Assembly (NCBI GenBank): GCA_003852805.1
Contig: RDDY01000066.1
Span: 1 to 7,967, forward strand
Origin: Chryseobacterium sp.
GTDB taxonomy: Bacteria; Bacteroidota; Bacteroidia; Flavobacteriales; Weeksellaceae
Reading direction: 5' to 3'
Length of the DNA stretch: 7,967 bases
Under the pieces are notes generated by a model. The model did not search any database, was not told the origin of the DNA, and saw nothing but the letters and a program-made list of their open reading frames with translations. Shown one piece after another: positions 1 through 7,606 of this stretch; within the stretch, counting starts at the first letter, position 1, and each line of letters starts with the position of its first letter. Position numbers and translations under genes: made by a program.

Positions 1-1278
1 TTCAAACTTCCGAACAGCTTCCAGCGTTTTGTCGATTTCTTCTTCTTTAATGGCATCGGAAATAAACCAAGTTTCATATCCGCTTGGCGGCAGATAAATT
101 CCGTTGGCCAATAATTTATGAAAGAAATTATTGAACAAAGCGTGGTTTGCATGAGCCGCTTGGTCAAAATTGGAAACCGAGTTGATGTGGAAGAATACGC
201 TCATCATCGAGCCCTTTCTGTTTATGCGGTGCTCTATTCCTTTCTCGTTTAAAATTTTACCGATTTCGAAATCGAGGGTTTCCGTTGTTTTATTGATGCG
301 TCGGTAGAAGTCATCTTTTTCGCGCTCTATGATTTGCAAAGTTGTTAACCCTGCGCGCATTGCCAAAGGATTCCCGCTCAGTGTGCCCGCCTGATAGACG
401 CCGCCCCACGGTGCCAAATGGCGCATGATTTCTTCGCGGGCTGCAAAACCGCCGACGGGCATTCCGCCACCGATCACCTTCCCGAAGCAGACGATATCAG
501 CCGCCACGCCGTAGGCTTCCTGTGCGCCGCCCATGGCCAAACGGAAACCCGTCATCACTTCGTCAAAAATCAACAGTGCTCCGTTCGCGTCACAGACTGT
601 ACGCAGCTTTTTAAGGAAATCATTTTCGGGCAAAACACAACCCATATTGCCGGCCACCGGTTCTATGATCACGGCTGCGATTTGTCCCTCGTTGTGACAG
701 AACAAATCTCCGACTTGGTCTATATCATTGTAGCGTGCCAATAGCGTATCTTGCGCGGTACCCTTTGTTACGCCGGGCGAACTCGGATTTCCGAAAGTGG
801 CCGCACCGCTTCCGGCTTTAATCAAAAACGAATCTGAGTGGCCGTGATAACAACCTTCAAACTTGATGAATTTATCGCGTCCCGTATATCCCCTTGCCAA
901 ACGGATGGCGCTCATACACGCTTCCGTTCCCGAAGAAACCATACGGATCTGATCAATATTCGGCACCAATCCTACGATAAACTTTGCAATCTCGGTCTCC
1001 AACTCCGTAGGTGTACCGAATGAAAAACCGTGCTCAGCTTGCTTTTGCACCGCTTCCAACACTTCGGGGTGCGTGTGGCCCAAAATGGCCGGCCCCCAAG
1101 AGTTGATGTAATCTACGTACTCGCGTCCGTCGGCATCGGTAAGATAGGCACCGCTGGCAGATTTCATGAAAACGGGCACGCCGCCCACAGAACGAAACGC
1201 CCGGACCGGAGAGTTAACGCCGCCGGGAATATAACGCTGCGCCTCGTCAAACAAGGCGCTGCTTCTTTGATATAACAT
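1..1278 (-). CDS. hemL: Glutamate-1-semialdehyde 2,1-aminomutase, 3' end just cut off by window edge
   Basis: This PLP enzyme isomerises glutamate-1-semialdehyde to 5-aminolevulinate in the cytosol, the last step of the C5 route to haem. The minus strand is open from ATG at 1278 to base 1, giving 426 residues without a stop. E. coli HemL is also about 426 residues long, so only the last few residues and the stop should be missing. Family signatures are all present: [12 protein letters not shown] (17-28), SGTEA for cofactor phosphate binding (116-120), FDEVMTGFR with the pyridine-nitrogen Asp239, and [12 protein letters not shown] with Schiff-base Lys267. The start is fixed by the upstream glucosaminidase gene, whose TAA directly abuts this ATG (TAAATG). 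hemL is therefore the fourth gene of the operon, probably translated by re-initiation. No separate promoter is visible. The identification is secure. Confidence 0.97.
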   Translation of the reverse strand, partial: MLYQRSSALFDEAQRYIPGGVNSPVRAFRSVGGVPVFMKSASGAYLTDADGREYVDYINSWGPAILGHTHPEVLEAVQKQAEHGFSFGTPTELETEIAKFIVGLVPNIDQIRMVSSGTEACMSAIRLARGYTGRDKFIKFEGCYHGHSDSFLIKAGSGAATFGNPSSPGVTKGTAQDTLLARYNDIDQVGDLFCHNEGQIAAVIIEPVAGNMGCVLPENDFLKKLRTVCDANGALLIFDEVMTGFRLAMGGAQEAYGVAADIVCFGKVIGGGMPVGGFAAREEIMRHLAPWGGVYQAGTLSGNPLAMRAGLTTLQIIEREKDDFYRRINKTTETLDFEIGKILNEKGIEHRINRKGSMMSVFFHINSVSNFDQAAHANHALFNNFFHKLLANGIYLPPSGYETWFISDAIKEEEIDKTLEAVRKFE

Positions 1279-2343
1279 TTAAGATCTAGGTTTTTTAGCG
1301 TCTAAGTAGATGACTTGGCCCGCGACAGGCTGGTCACCGTAAGCCATCCGGTTCTTGGTGTAGAGATGATCCAAGCGCATCGCAAATTTTTGAGCGATAT
1401 CGTACATGGATTCGCCGGCTTGGGCGTTGTAGGTTTTCTGCTTGGCCGATTTCTTTTTGTTGTCCAAGAAAACGAGCTGATTTTTATTTAAGCGTGTACC
1501 GCTGAGCTCGTTATATTTCATCAAACGGTTTTGGCTGATGTTGAATTTCTTCGCGATTTGTGACAGATCCATCGGCTCCGGGACGATGACAAAGCGCAAT
1601 CCCCCGTTCGGGTGGTTTTTCACGAGCATGTCTTCCAACGGTGCCTTTGACTTGGCCTCGGCTACCTTGCGCGCCACCGTCTGCTGCTGTTGTGCGTAAG
1701 AGGTCGGTTGGTATGCCACTTTGATTGTGGGCTCCGGAGCGGAAGTTTGTTTGGTTCCGCCGTATTGGGCCAAGAATACCGCGTCGTTTTTCAGATCGGG
1801 GTACATTGCCAAGAGCTTTTCACCCACCATTGCTGTACTCACATGATCGAATTCGTATAGGCGATATTTCTCAATTTTACTGATAAGCGCAGGTGCATAG
1901 CGTGCATTGGTAGCGTATCCTGCGGTTTTAAGACCGTAAGCCCAAGCTTTGTAATCTTTGGGATCGAGCGTAAAAAGTGAAGCGTAAAATTTGCGCGTGG
2001 CCAAGAACAAAGAATGGTCTCTGTAAGAATCTCGGGGCGTGTCGTAGGCGCGGAAGCACTCGTTGGGGGCGTCGTCGGTATGGGTAATCGTTCTGCCTGT
2101 CCAGTTTTCTTTGCATTTGATCCCGAAATGGTTTTTGGCTTCTTGGGCCAAGCGGCTCTGCCCTCCTGCGGTTTCCAATAACCCCTGCGCCAAGGTGATA
2201 CTGGCAGGGATTTTGTATAGTTCCATCTCCTCAACCGCGTAGGCCGCAAATCTCTGGATGTACTGTTCCTCGGTATTCCAAGTTTGCGCGTGTGCCGTGA
2301 GCGTGGCAATCGTCGCAAAAAGCATTGCAATGTTTTTTATCAT
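1279..2343 (-). CDS. Secreted N-acetylglucosaminidase (GH73-like) with two LysM domains
   Basis: This is a predicted peptidoglycan hydrolase of 354 residues. It has a signal peptide (about 1-19, cleavage after AHA), a glucosaminidase domain (about 25-166) and a low-complexity Q/K-rich linker (about 195-240). Two LysM peptidoglycan-binding repeats follow at about 250-294 and 304-348. In the catalytic domain, LAQGLLETAGGQSRLA contains Glu57, the likely general acid, followed by NHFGIKC (71-77) and GYATNARYA (142-150), which are typical of the FlgJ/GH73 family. It has no lipobox, so it is probably a soluble periplasmic enzyme that cleaves the glycan strand between GlcNAc and MurNAc; this is inferred from the family. 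The ATG overlaps the TGA of the upstream PLP-enzyme gene (ATGA), and its TAA abuts the hemL start. A role in cell separation or wall turnover is plausible but not shown by the sequence. Confidence 0.92.
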   Translation of the reverse strand: MIKNIAMLFATIATLTAHAQTWNTEEQYIQRFAAYAVEEMELYKIPASITLAQGLLETAGGQSRLAQEAKNHFGIKCKENWTGRTITHTDDAPNECFRAYDTPRDSYRDHSLFLATRKFYASLFTLDPKDYKAWAYGLKTAGYATNARYAPALISKIEKYRLYEFDHVSTAMVGEKLLAMYPDLKNDAVFLAQYGGTKQTSAPEPTIKVAYQPTSYAQQQQTVARKVAEAKSKAPLEDMLVKNHPNGGLRFVIVPEPMDLSQIAKKFNISQNRLMKYNELSGTRLNKNQLVFLDNKKKSAKQKTYNAQAGESMYDIAQKFAMRLDHLYTKNRMAYGDQPVAGQVIYLDAKKPRS

Positions 2344-3266
2344 ATTTGATAGTTTATAATTGGTCGTTGCTTTTGTCTTAAAAAATCATTAGCTCCGGCA
2401 ATTCCCTGCAATCCGCCGGTGTGGAACGCCAGCACCTTGCTGCCTTTTGCAAAGAAACCGTCGTCTGCCAAGCTTATCAGTTTCCGCATCATTTTCCCGG
2501 TATAAACAGGGTCCAGCGGAATGCCGTGCCGCTGATGAAACGCATTGATAAAACGGACGTCTTCATCGTTTATTTTACCGTAGCCTGCGCCCGCGGCATC
2601 TTTCAATTCAAGATTATCACGCGCACCCAGCTCTCGGATTCTCGCGGGCAACGCAGAATCTTTGACCACCCCGAACCCGATAACCTTTTGATCATCGCCT
2701 GCAAACCGAGACAGTCCGGCCACGGTTCCCCCGGTGCCAACAGCTGCGCAAAGGTACTTAAATTCTTTTGTATCAGGCCCGAGCATATAGCCGATTCCCT
2801 CCACAGCCGTAGCATTGCTGCCGCCTTCGGGAATAATCAGTGCAGCGGGAAAGCGTGTTTGGTATTCTCGGTACAGCGCTTCCTTATCCCGATATTCTTC
2901 TCGGGAAACGAAATGAAGTTCCATACCGTTGTCGATGGCTACAGACAAAGTCGGGTTATAGACGCTACTGTTCTTCAACTCTTCGCCTCTGATGACGCCG
3001 ATGGTTTTTACACTCGCCATCGCACCGAAAGAGGCCAACGCAGAAATATGGTTGGAAAAAGCGCCGCCGAAAGTGATAATCAAACGTTCTTCGTCGGGAA
3101 TGGAGCGGTCGGCATATCGGTTGATGTTGTGAAAAAGTTTCCAGTATTTGTTGCCCGAAATGCTCGGGTGTACCAAGTCTTCCCTTTTGATATAGAGTTC
3201 AATGTCGGCCGGGATATCAAGTTGGACAATCGGGGCGGCACCGACGGGAAGCGACAACTTTTTCAT
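2340..3266 (-). CDS. PLP-dependent D-cysteine desulfhydrase / ACC deaminase family protein
   Basis: This is a 308-residue fold-type II PLP enzyme. Visible signatures are SGNKYWKL with Schiff-base Lys40, FSNH (70-73), PEGGSN (146-151), the phosphate-binding loop GTGGT (177-181) and HTGG (282-285). Databases usually call such proteins 1-aminocyclopropane-1-carboxylate deaminase. However, the two residues known to separate the activities (Glu295 and Leu323 in Pseudomonas ACC deaminase, replaced by Ser and Thr in plant D-cysteine desulfhydrase) appear here as Thr256 in YTGK and Thr283 in HTGG. That favours breakdown of D-cysteine or a related beta-substituted amino acid to pyruvate, ammonia and sulfide. 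The substrate is an inference. The protein has no signal peptide and should be cytosolic. Both ends overlap neighbouring genes by ATGA, so it is the second gene of the operon. Confidence 0.9.
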   Translation of the reverse strand: MKKLSLPVGAAPIVQLDIPADIELYIKREDLVHPSISGNKYWKLFHNINRYADRSIPDEERLIITFGGAFSNHISALASFGAMASVKTIGVIRGEELKNSSVYNPTLSVAIDNGMELHFVSREEYRDKEALYREYQTRFPAALIIPEGGSNATAVEGIGYMLGPDTKEFKYLCAAVGTGGTVAGLSRFAGDDQKVIGFGVVKDSALPARIRELGARDNLELKDAAGAGYGKINDEDVRFINAFHQRHGIPLDPVYTGKMMRKLISLADDGFFAKGSKVLAFHTGGLQGIAGANDFLRQKQRPIINYQI

Positions 3267-3589
3267 AGATATTTCACAAAGCTCCAGAAGCGGCGTTTCT
3301 TCAAGTAACCCAGGTCGTTCTCATGCTCAAAAGCTTCGCGCTCAAATGAAATGGTACGGTAAGCTTGATAAGCATTGCGCAAACGCAGCAGACGGATATA
3401 ATATTCCACCACATAAAACAGATAAAAGAAAACAATGAGCAATTCCAGCTGCTGACGCAGGTGAATGCGCTCATGATTAATCAGCACAGGATCCAACCGC
3501 AAACTTCTGTTTTTCAAGAATATGAACGGAAAAATCGTGATGCCCGTGATCCGCGTCTTTGCCAAGAGTTTTTGGCATACAATTATCAT
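3263..3589 (-). CDS. Small membrane protein with HExxH motif, first gene of operon
   Basis: This is a 108-residue protein of unknown function. I recognise the pattern as recurring in uncharacterised Bacteroidota proteins, but I know no assigned role. It has an amphipathic/hydrophobic start, then NHERIHLRQQLELL with the zinc-protease-like motif H39-E40-R41-I42-H43. A hydrophobic helix follows (about 50-65), then ISFEREAFEHEND (80-92), where Glu83 or Glu85 could be a third metal ligand, and a basic tail (KKRRFWSFVKYL). The layout resembles a stripped-down M48/M56-type gluzincin, but at about 108 residues it is very short, so proteolysis is unproven. The frame stays open upstream to 3745, but that part is antisense to the DUF5522 gene, so I chose ATG at 3589. 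Its TGA overlaps the next gene by ATGA. A -7 box lies only five bases upstream, implying a very short or absent leader. Confidence 0.75.
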   Translation of the reverse strand: MIIVCQKLLAKTRITGITIFPFIFLKNRSLRLDPVLINHERIHLRQQLELLIVFFYLFYVVEYYIRLLRLRNAYQAYRTISFEREAFEHENDLGYLKKRRFWSFVKYL

Positions 3590-3593
3590 TGAA

Positions 3594-3601
3594 CAAATAT
3601 A
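3594..3601 (-). promoter_or_regulatory. Putative Bacteroidota -7 box for the four-gene operon
   Basis: Read on the minus strand this octamer is TATATTTG, a full match to the Bacteroidota -7 consensus TAnnTTTG. It is identical to the box in front of the phosphatase gene. Transcription would start near 3591, only about two bases before the ATG at 3589, so the transcript would be almost leaderless. No clear -33 TTTG is seen at the usual spacing. Confidence 0.4.
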
Positions 3602-3613
3602 AAAAGCTTTTGG

Positions 3614-3621
3614 TACTTTTA
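3614..3621 (+). promoter_or_regulatory. Possible -7 box for the DUF5522-DUF4136 pair
   Basis: TACTTTTA matches TAnnTTTG except at the last base, and sits four bases before the ATG at 3626. A start of transcription near 3624 would again give almost no leader. No convincing -33 element is visible. It is a weak call, based mainly on its position in the 36-base divergent gap. Confidence 0.25.
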
Positions 3622-3622
3622 A

Positions 3623-4329
<707 letters not shown>

Positions 4330-4350
4330 CTGTAAACCACAACGAACAAA

Positions 4351-4380
4351 AACGCCCGACAATTTGTCGGGCGTTTTTTT
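4351..4380 (+). terminator. Rho-independent terminator, probably bidirectional
   Basis: AACGCCCGAC pairs perfectly with GTCGGGCGTT around the loop AATTT, giving a 10-bp stem (4351-4360 with 4366-4375), and the T run continues to 4380. On the opposite strand the stem is followed by TTTTT, since the plus strand has five A's before CGCCCGAC. It can therefore end both the lipoprotein gene (stop at 4329) and the convergent phosphatase gene (stop at 4394). Confidence 0.9.
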
Positions 4381-4393
4381 ATGAGAAGAGAAT

Positions 4394-6034
4394 TTACGGG
4401 TGGCTCACCTCGGCAATCGGATTTCCGACAGTACCGCTGGGCTTTTCGATTTTGAGCATGGCCGCAACGGAAGGTGCGATATCGGTCATGTGATACGGCT
4501 TATCGCTCGCGCCGGGTTTCACTCCCCAGCCCATAAACACCAACGGAATATGAGAGTCATACGAGTTCCAAACGCTGTGTGTGGTTCCGGTTTTGGAATA
4601 AGTCGGCAGCATATTGTCTCTCGTAATAATTTGAATCTGTCCGCTGCGCTTCCAGTTGTAGCCGTTGACAATACGGTTCCGCAAAGGCTGCGGAATGCTT
4701 GCCTCATTTACCTTATCCATGTCGGTCACGTACAATACATTAGGGTGGCCGCGCAACGCATCGATGATTTCCGCTTTAACTTCTGATTCCGTCAGGCGAT
4801 TCTCTCTGATCGTCTTCTTATTCAAGTACACTTGGTAATTGCTGATTGCCATCACAAGCTTCTCAACGCCGAAACGTGCTTTCAACGCTTTTTCAAGGTC
4901 GGCTTTCATGTTTTCGTCAAAGAAACCGCCACCTAACTTGTTCTCTCGCAAAAAACCTTCGCTATGAGCCGCCCCGTGGTCGGCTGACAGGAAAACAAGA
5001 TATTCTCCTTTGCCCACCTTTGCGTCCAACATTTTGAAAAAGGCTGCCAAGTCACGGTCCAAGCGTAAATAAGTGTCTTGAACTTCTACCGAGTTCGGAC
5101 CGAAGGTATGACCGACGTAATCCGTCGAAGCGAGGTTGATCGCCAGAAAATCGGTATCGGTGTTTTTGCCTAATTGGTATCCATCCAACGCGGCTTCTGC
5201 AAAGCGCAGCGTCAAGGTATTGCCGAAAGGTGTCGCGCGTATCACGCCCTTATCTTTCACATAATCGGTCGGAAGGTTCTTGTATGGAAACACCGCCTTC
5301 TTGGCTGTGCCTACCGTTCCCTCCCACGGCACATCGTCTGCCGTACTCTGTGTATACTGAGCGATGGGGTAAAGCGTGTTCCAGCCTTTAGACAGCAATG
5401 TCTCGCCGTTTTTTTGCGCATTGAAACTATTGACCCACGCCGGTAGCTGCTTTAGATAGTAACTGCTGGTGATGAAGTTGCCCGTAGTATCGTCAAACCA
5501 AAAGGCAGCTGTCGGGTTCTTTCCGGCCGGAAGGATGGAAGCGCGGTCTTTCAACGAAACGCCCACCACGCGCGAGCGGAAATTGGTGGCCAGACGCAAT
5601 TGGTCTCCGATGGTCGTGGACCAAAGATTATTCGGTGAATGGCTGCCGTTCTTGGTGGAAGTCGAGCCAACGGGCTGCACCCCGTTATCGGCGGTGCAAT
5701 AAACGCTCTCGCCTGTTTCTCTGTCGCGCCAGCTGTTGCCTGCAATTCCATGGATGGACGGAACAGAACCCGTATAAATAGCTGTGTGCCCCAGCGCCGT
5801 AACCGTAGGCACGTAGTCTATATGAACATTGTTCAAAGAATAGCCGTCGCTTAGCAAACGTCTAAAGCCGTCTGTGCCGTATTGGTCGTGATAACGGTAA
5901 AGATAATCCCAGCGCATTTGGTCTACCACAATGCCCACCACCAATTTTGGCCGTGGCACACTGCCGACACTTTGTGCGCCGACTGTAACAAACGCTAAAA
6001 CAAGACTAAAAAAAAGTGCAATTTTCCTCTGCAT
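4394..6034 (-). CDS. pafA: PafA-type periplasmic alkaline phosphatase
   Basis: This is a 546-residue secreted phosphomonoesterase of the alkaline phosphatase superfamily (type I phosphodiesterase/nucleotide pyrophosphatase fold), which uses two zinc ions to release phosphate from organic phosphates. The signal peptide spans about 1-20 (cleavage after VGA). With ATG at 6034, all residues that I recall as the active site of Elizabethkingia PafA fall at the same numbers. These are metal ligands Asp38, Asp305, His309, Asp352, His353 and His486, nucleophile Thr79 (PTVTALGHT), and substrate contacts Asn100, Lys162 and Arg164 (LKDR). That agreement supports both the function and this start. The frame is open upstream to 6103, but the extra 23 residues would precede the signal peptide and span the promoter. 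The gene is monocistronic, with its own -7 box and a terminator shared with the convergent lipoprotein gene. Regulation by phosphate cannot be read here. Confidence 0.95.
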   Translation of the reverse strand: MQRKIALFFSLVLAFVTVGAQSVGSVPRPKLVVGIVVDQMRWDYLYRYHDQYGTDGFRRLLSDGYSLNNVHIDYVPTVTALGHTAIYTGSVPSIHGIAGNSWRDRETGESVYCTADNGVQPVGSTSTKNGSHSPNNLWSTTIGDQLRLATNFRSRVVGVSLKDRASILPAGKNPTAAFWFDDTTGNFITSSYYLKQLPAWVNSFNAQKNGETLLSKGWNTLYPIAQYTQSTADDVPWEGTVGTAKKAVFPYKNLPTDYVKDKGVIRATPFGNTLTLRFAEAALDGYQLGKNTDTDFLAINLASTDYVGHTFGPNSVEVQDTYLRLDRDLAAFFKMLDAKVGKGEYLVFLSADHGAAHSEGFLRENKLGGGFFDENMKADLEKALKARFGVEKLVMAISNYQVYLNKKTIRENRLTESEVKAEIIDALRGHPNVLYVTDMDKVNEASIPQPLRNRIVNGYNWKRSGQIQIITRDNMLPTYSKTGTTHSVWNSYDSHIPLVFMGWGVKPGASDKPYHMTDIAPSVAAMLKIEKPSGTVGNPIAEVSHP

Positions 6035-6048
6035 AATTTGTTTTTTCA

Positions 6049-6056
6049 CAAATATA
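6049..6056 (-). promoter_or_regulatory. Bacteroidota -7 box of the phosphatase gene
   Basis: On the minus strand this reads TATATTTG, a full match to TAnnTTTG. Transcription would begin near 6046 and leave a leader of about 12 bases, A-rich (AAAAAACAAATT) and without a Shine-Dalgarno sequence, before ATG at 6034. A TTTG -33 element is not evident at the normal spacing. Confidence 0.5.
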
Positions 6057-6143
6057 GCGGATAAATGCCGAACCGCGCTTCGCATACAATTTAGGCCGGA
6101 CATTACGGCGATGCTTACGTAATAACGGCAGAAACCATAACAA

Positions 6144-6175
6144 AAGCGGCGACAACTTTTCCGTTGTCGCCGCTT
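6144..6175 (-). terminator. Hairpin terminator of the C10 protease gene
   Basis: A perfect 13-bp stem (AAGCGGCGACAAC with GTTGTCGCCGCTT) surrounds a 6-base loop. On the minus strand it ends in CTTTTGTT, a modest T run. It lies 18 bases after the protease stop at 6194 and about 90 bases before the phosphatase promoter, so it should insulate the two minus-strand genes. Confidence 0.8.
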
Positions 6176-6193
6176 AACAGTCTCCTTTCTTAT

Positions 6194-7606
6194 TTACTTC
6201 TTGATTACTTTATGACTGCTGATATTCTTGCCGTCGCTTAACCTTACAATATAAATACCCGCCGGCAAATCCTTAACATTTACAGAACTGCCTTTTCCGG
6301 TTTTTACCGCCTTGCCCGCAACGTCGAAGATTTCTATCAATCTGTAATCCCCTTTTACGTGAAGGACGTCGCTGACGGGGTTCGGATACACTTTGGTATT
6401 TGGATCAACACTTTCCTCTGTTGTTCCCATAATTGCTCGCGGACTGGCACCCACCGTAATATCCAGTTTATAGTTCCCGGTTTGATTCTTATAATAAGGT
6501 CCTACTTTAACAAGAACCGTGGCGCCCGGCTGAACAGGAACTCCGGTTGCATAATCGTAAAAATCTTGTGACCAAGTTCTTCCACCGTCTGTCGACAGAT
6601 TGCAAACCGCGTTCAGCGTATAGTTGCCGCCGTCGGTATTGTAATCTTGGTCCTGAACATAGACATTTAAGGACATGTAATAGTTTCCACCGCTGAGTTT
6701 CAGCTTATAATAATCCACATCCGATGCGTTATGGATGGTTGAACCTTGCGTATTGCGTTGCAACGTCCAATAACCACCAAAAGAGCCGTTCAGATCATAC
6801 GCCGCTGCCACTGTATTGTTGGGCTCATACTTATCTGCACCCGTAGGACTTGGCGTCGGCGGCGTGGGAGTGGGAGGCGTTGGGTCTGCTGCACCTTCGG
6901 GTTTGATCCCGATAACACAGGTTTGATATGCATTGAAACCTCCTGCCGAGCCACCGCCCGTGCCCAGTGAGCCCGGATTTAATGCATTAGTCAGGAAGTA
7001 ACCATCGGACATGCCGCCCCATCCCCAGTTGAAGTGAAAATATTCGCCATCATAAGCATCGCAAACAAAAGAGTGACCGATGTCCGAGCTGTTGCCGGCA
7101 TATTGTACGGGCCTTCCCGCGTCGATCTCGGCTTGGAGCATAGCAACCCAGCCGGAATAGCTGTAATTTGATTTATATACATTGCGGACAGTCTGTGCAT
7201 AGCGGAAGTAGTTCTTCAGCGCAGTGGTGACATTTTCTTGCCAAGCCGCACTGCCGTACGGAGAGTAACTCATTTGTACTGCAACCCCGCAGTGATAGCT
7301 TAACAGCGCAGTAGCCTGATAATTGTTTGAAGAGACGTATTGCGGCATCGCCTCCCAGTTGTACGTTGTGTTTCCATAATTCACGCTCAGAGTACCGTAT
7401 CCGCTGGTATTGTAACTGGAAGAACCTACCCCCTGACGCGGCCAGTTATAGTATTTCATGATCTGTGCCATGGCGGTGGCTACACAGCCCACAACAGAGC
7501 CTCCCGGGCAATAAGCGTTATAATACGGATTTGATTCCATTTGGTCTGAATCAAAGGTGCACCGCTTCGTCTTGCTGTTTGCTGTGATGACGCTACGGTC
7601 GACCAT
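6194..7606 (-). CDS. C10 cysteine protease: catalytic domain, PPC-like domain and T9SS tail (downstream part of frameshifted gene)
   Basis: This reading frame carries the main body of a secreted C10 (streptopain/interpain-like) protease. Counting from the in-frame ATG at 7606, the genuine protein begins at about residue 26 (NPYYNAYCPGG); the first 25 residues are out-of-frame sequence. The catalytic Cys41 lies in VGCVATAMAQIM, the catalytic His178 in DIGHSFVCDAYDG, and the substrate-site motif NWGWGG is at 193-198. A Pro-Thr linker (241-255) leads to a PPC-like beta domain beginning DKYEPNNT (258-265) with SDVDYYKL, ending near 390. The last 67 residues (404-470; VYPNP ... LPAGIYIVRL ... HKVIKK) are a type A T9SS sorting domain, so export across the outer membrane is expected. 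The N-terminal part is in another frame from 7531 upward. A single base lost would split one gene; joined, at least 590 residues are visible. Confidence 0.88.
   Translation of the reverse strand: MVDRSVITANSKTKRCTFDSDQMESNPYYNAYCPGGSVVGCVATAMAQIMKYYNWPRQGVGSSSYNTSGYGTLSVNYGNTTYNWEAMPQYVSSNNYQATALLSYHCGVAVQMSYSPYGSAAWQENVTTALKNYFRYAQTVRNVYKSNYSYSGWVAMLQAEIDAGRPVQYAGNSSDIGHSFVCDAYDGEYFHFNWGWGGMSDGYFLTNALNPGSLGTGGGSAGGFNAYQTCVIGIKPEGAADPTPPTPTPPTPSPTGADKYEPNNTVAAAYDLNGSFGGYWTLQRNTQGSTIHNASDVDYYKLKLSGGNYYMSLNVYVQDQDYNTDGGNYTLNAVCNLSTDGGRTWSQDFYDYATGVPVQPGATVLVKVGPYYKNQTGNYKLDITVGASPRAIMGTTEESVDPNTKVYPNPVSDVLHVKGDYRLIEIFDVAGKAVKTGKGSSVNVKDLPAGIYIVRLSDGKNISSHKVIKK
6197..6397 (-). other. T9SS (Por secretion) C-terminal sorting domain of the protease
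   Basis: The segment starts TKVYPNPVSDVLHV, continues with IEIFDVAGKAVKTG and LPAGIYIVRLSDGK, and ends in HKVIKK. This is the usual order of blocks in the roughly 70-residue type A sorting tail. It marks the protease for outer-membrane passage and surface anchoring or release, and implies that the host has a T9SS elsewhere in its genome. Confidence 0.9.

Noticed and set aside
418..1275. Three plus-strand open frames (418-744, 838-1023, 1030-1275)
   Set aside because: They lie opposite hemL, which is unambiguous in this stretch, and have no recognisable protein features.
1839..2330. Second minus-strand open frame inside the glucosaminidase gene
   Set aside because: It is Arg/Pro-rich with no domain, and the other frame has the signal peptide and catalytic motifs.
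2421..3308. A 295-codon open frame on the plus strand opposite the PLP-enzyme gene
   Set aside because: The minus strand here encodes a full enzyme with all PLP motifs. The plus-strand product has no recognisable domain and looks like a frame kept open by codon bias.
6035..6103. Upstream extension of the phosphatase by 23 residues
   Set aside because: It would put a charged stretch before a clear signal peptide and cover the TATATTTG box. The start at 6034 also gives the expected active-site numbering.
6842..6886. Short G/T-rich repeats on the plus strand (GGCGTGGGAGTGGGAGGCG region)
   Set aside because: They are explained by the Pro-Thr interdomain linker of the protease and are not a separate repeat element.
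7528..7536. Programmed -1 ribosomal frameshifting in the protease gene
   Set aside because: The sequence T CAA ATC does not fit an X XXY YYZ slippery site, no obvious downstream pseudoknot was noticed, and C10 proteases are not known to use recoding.
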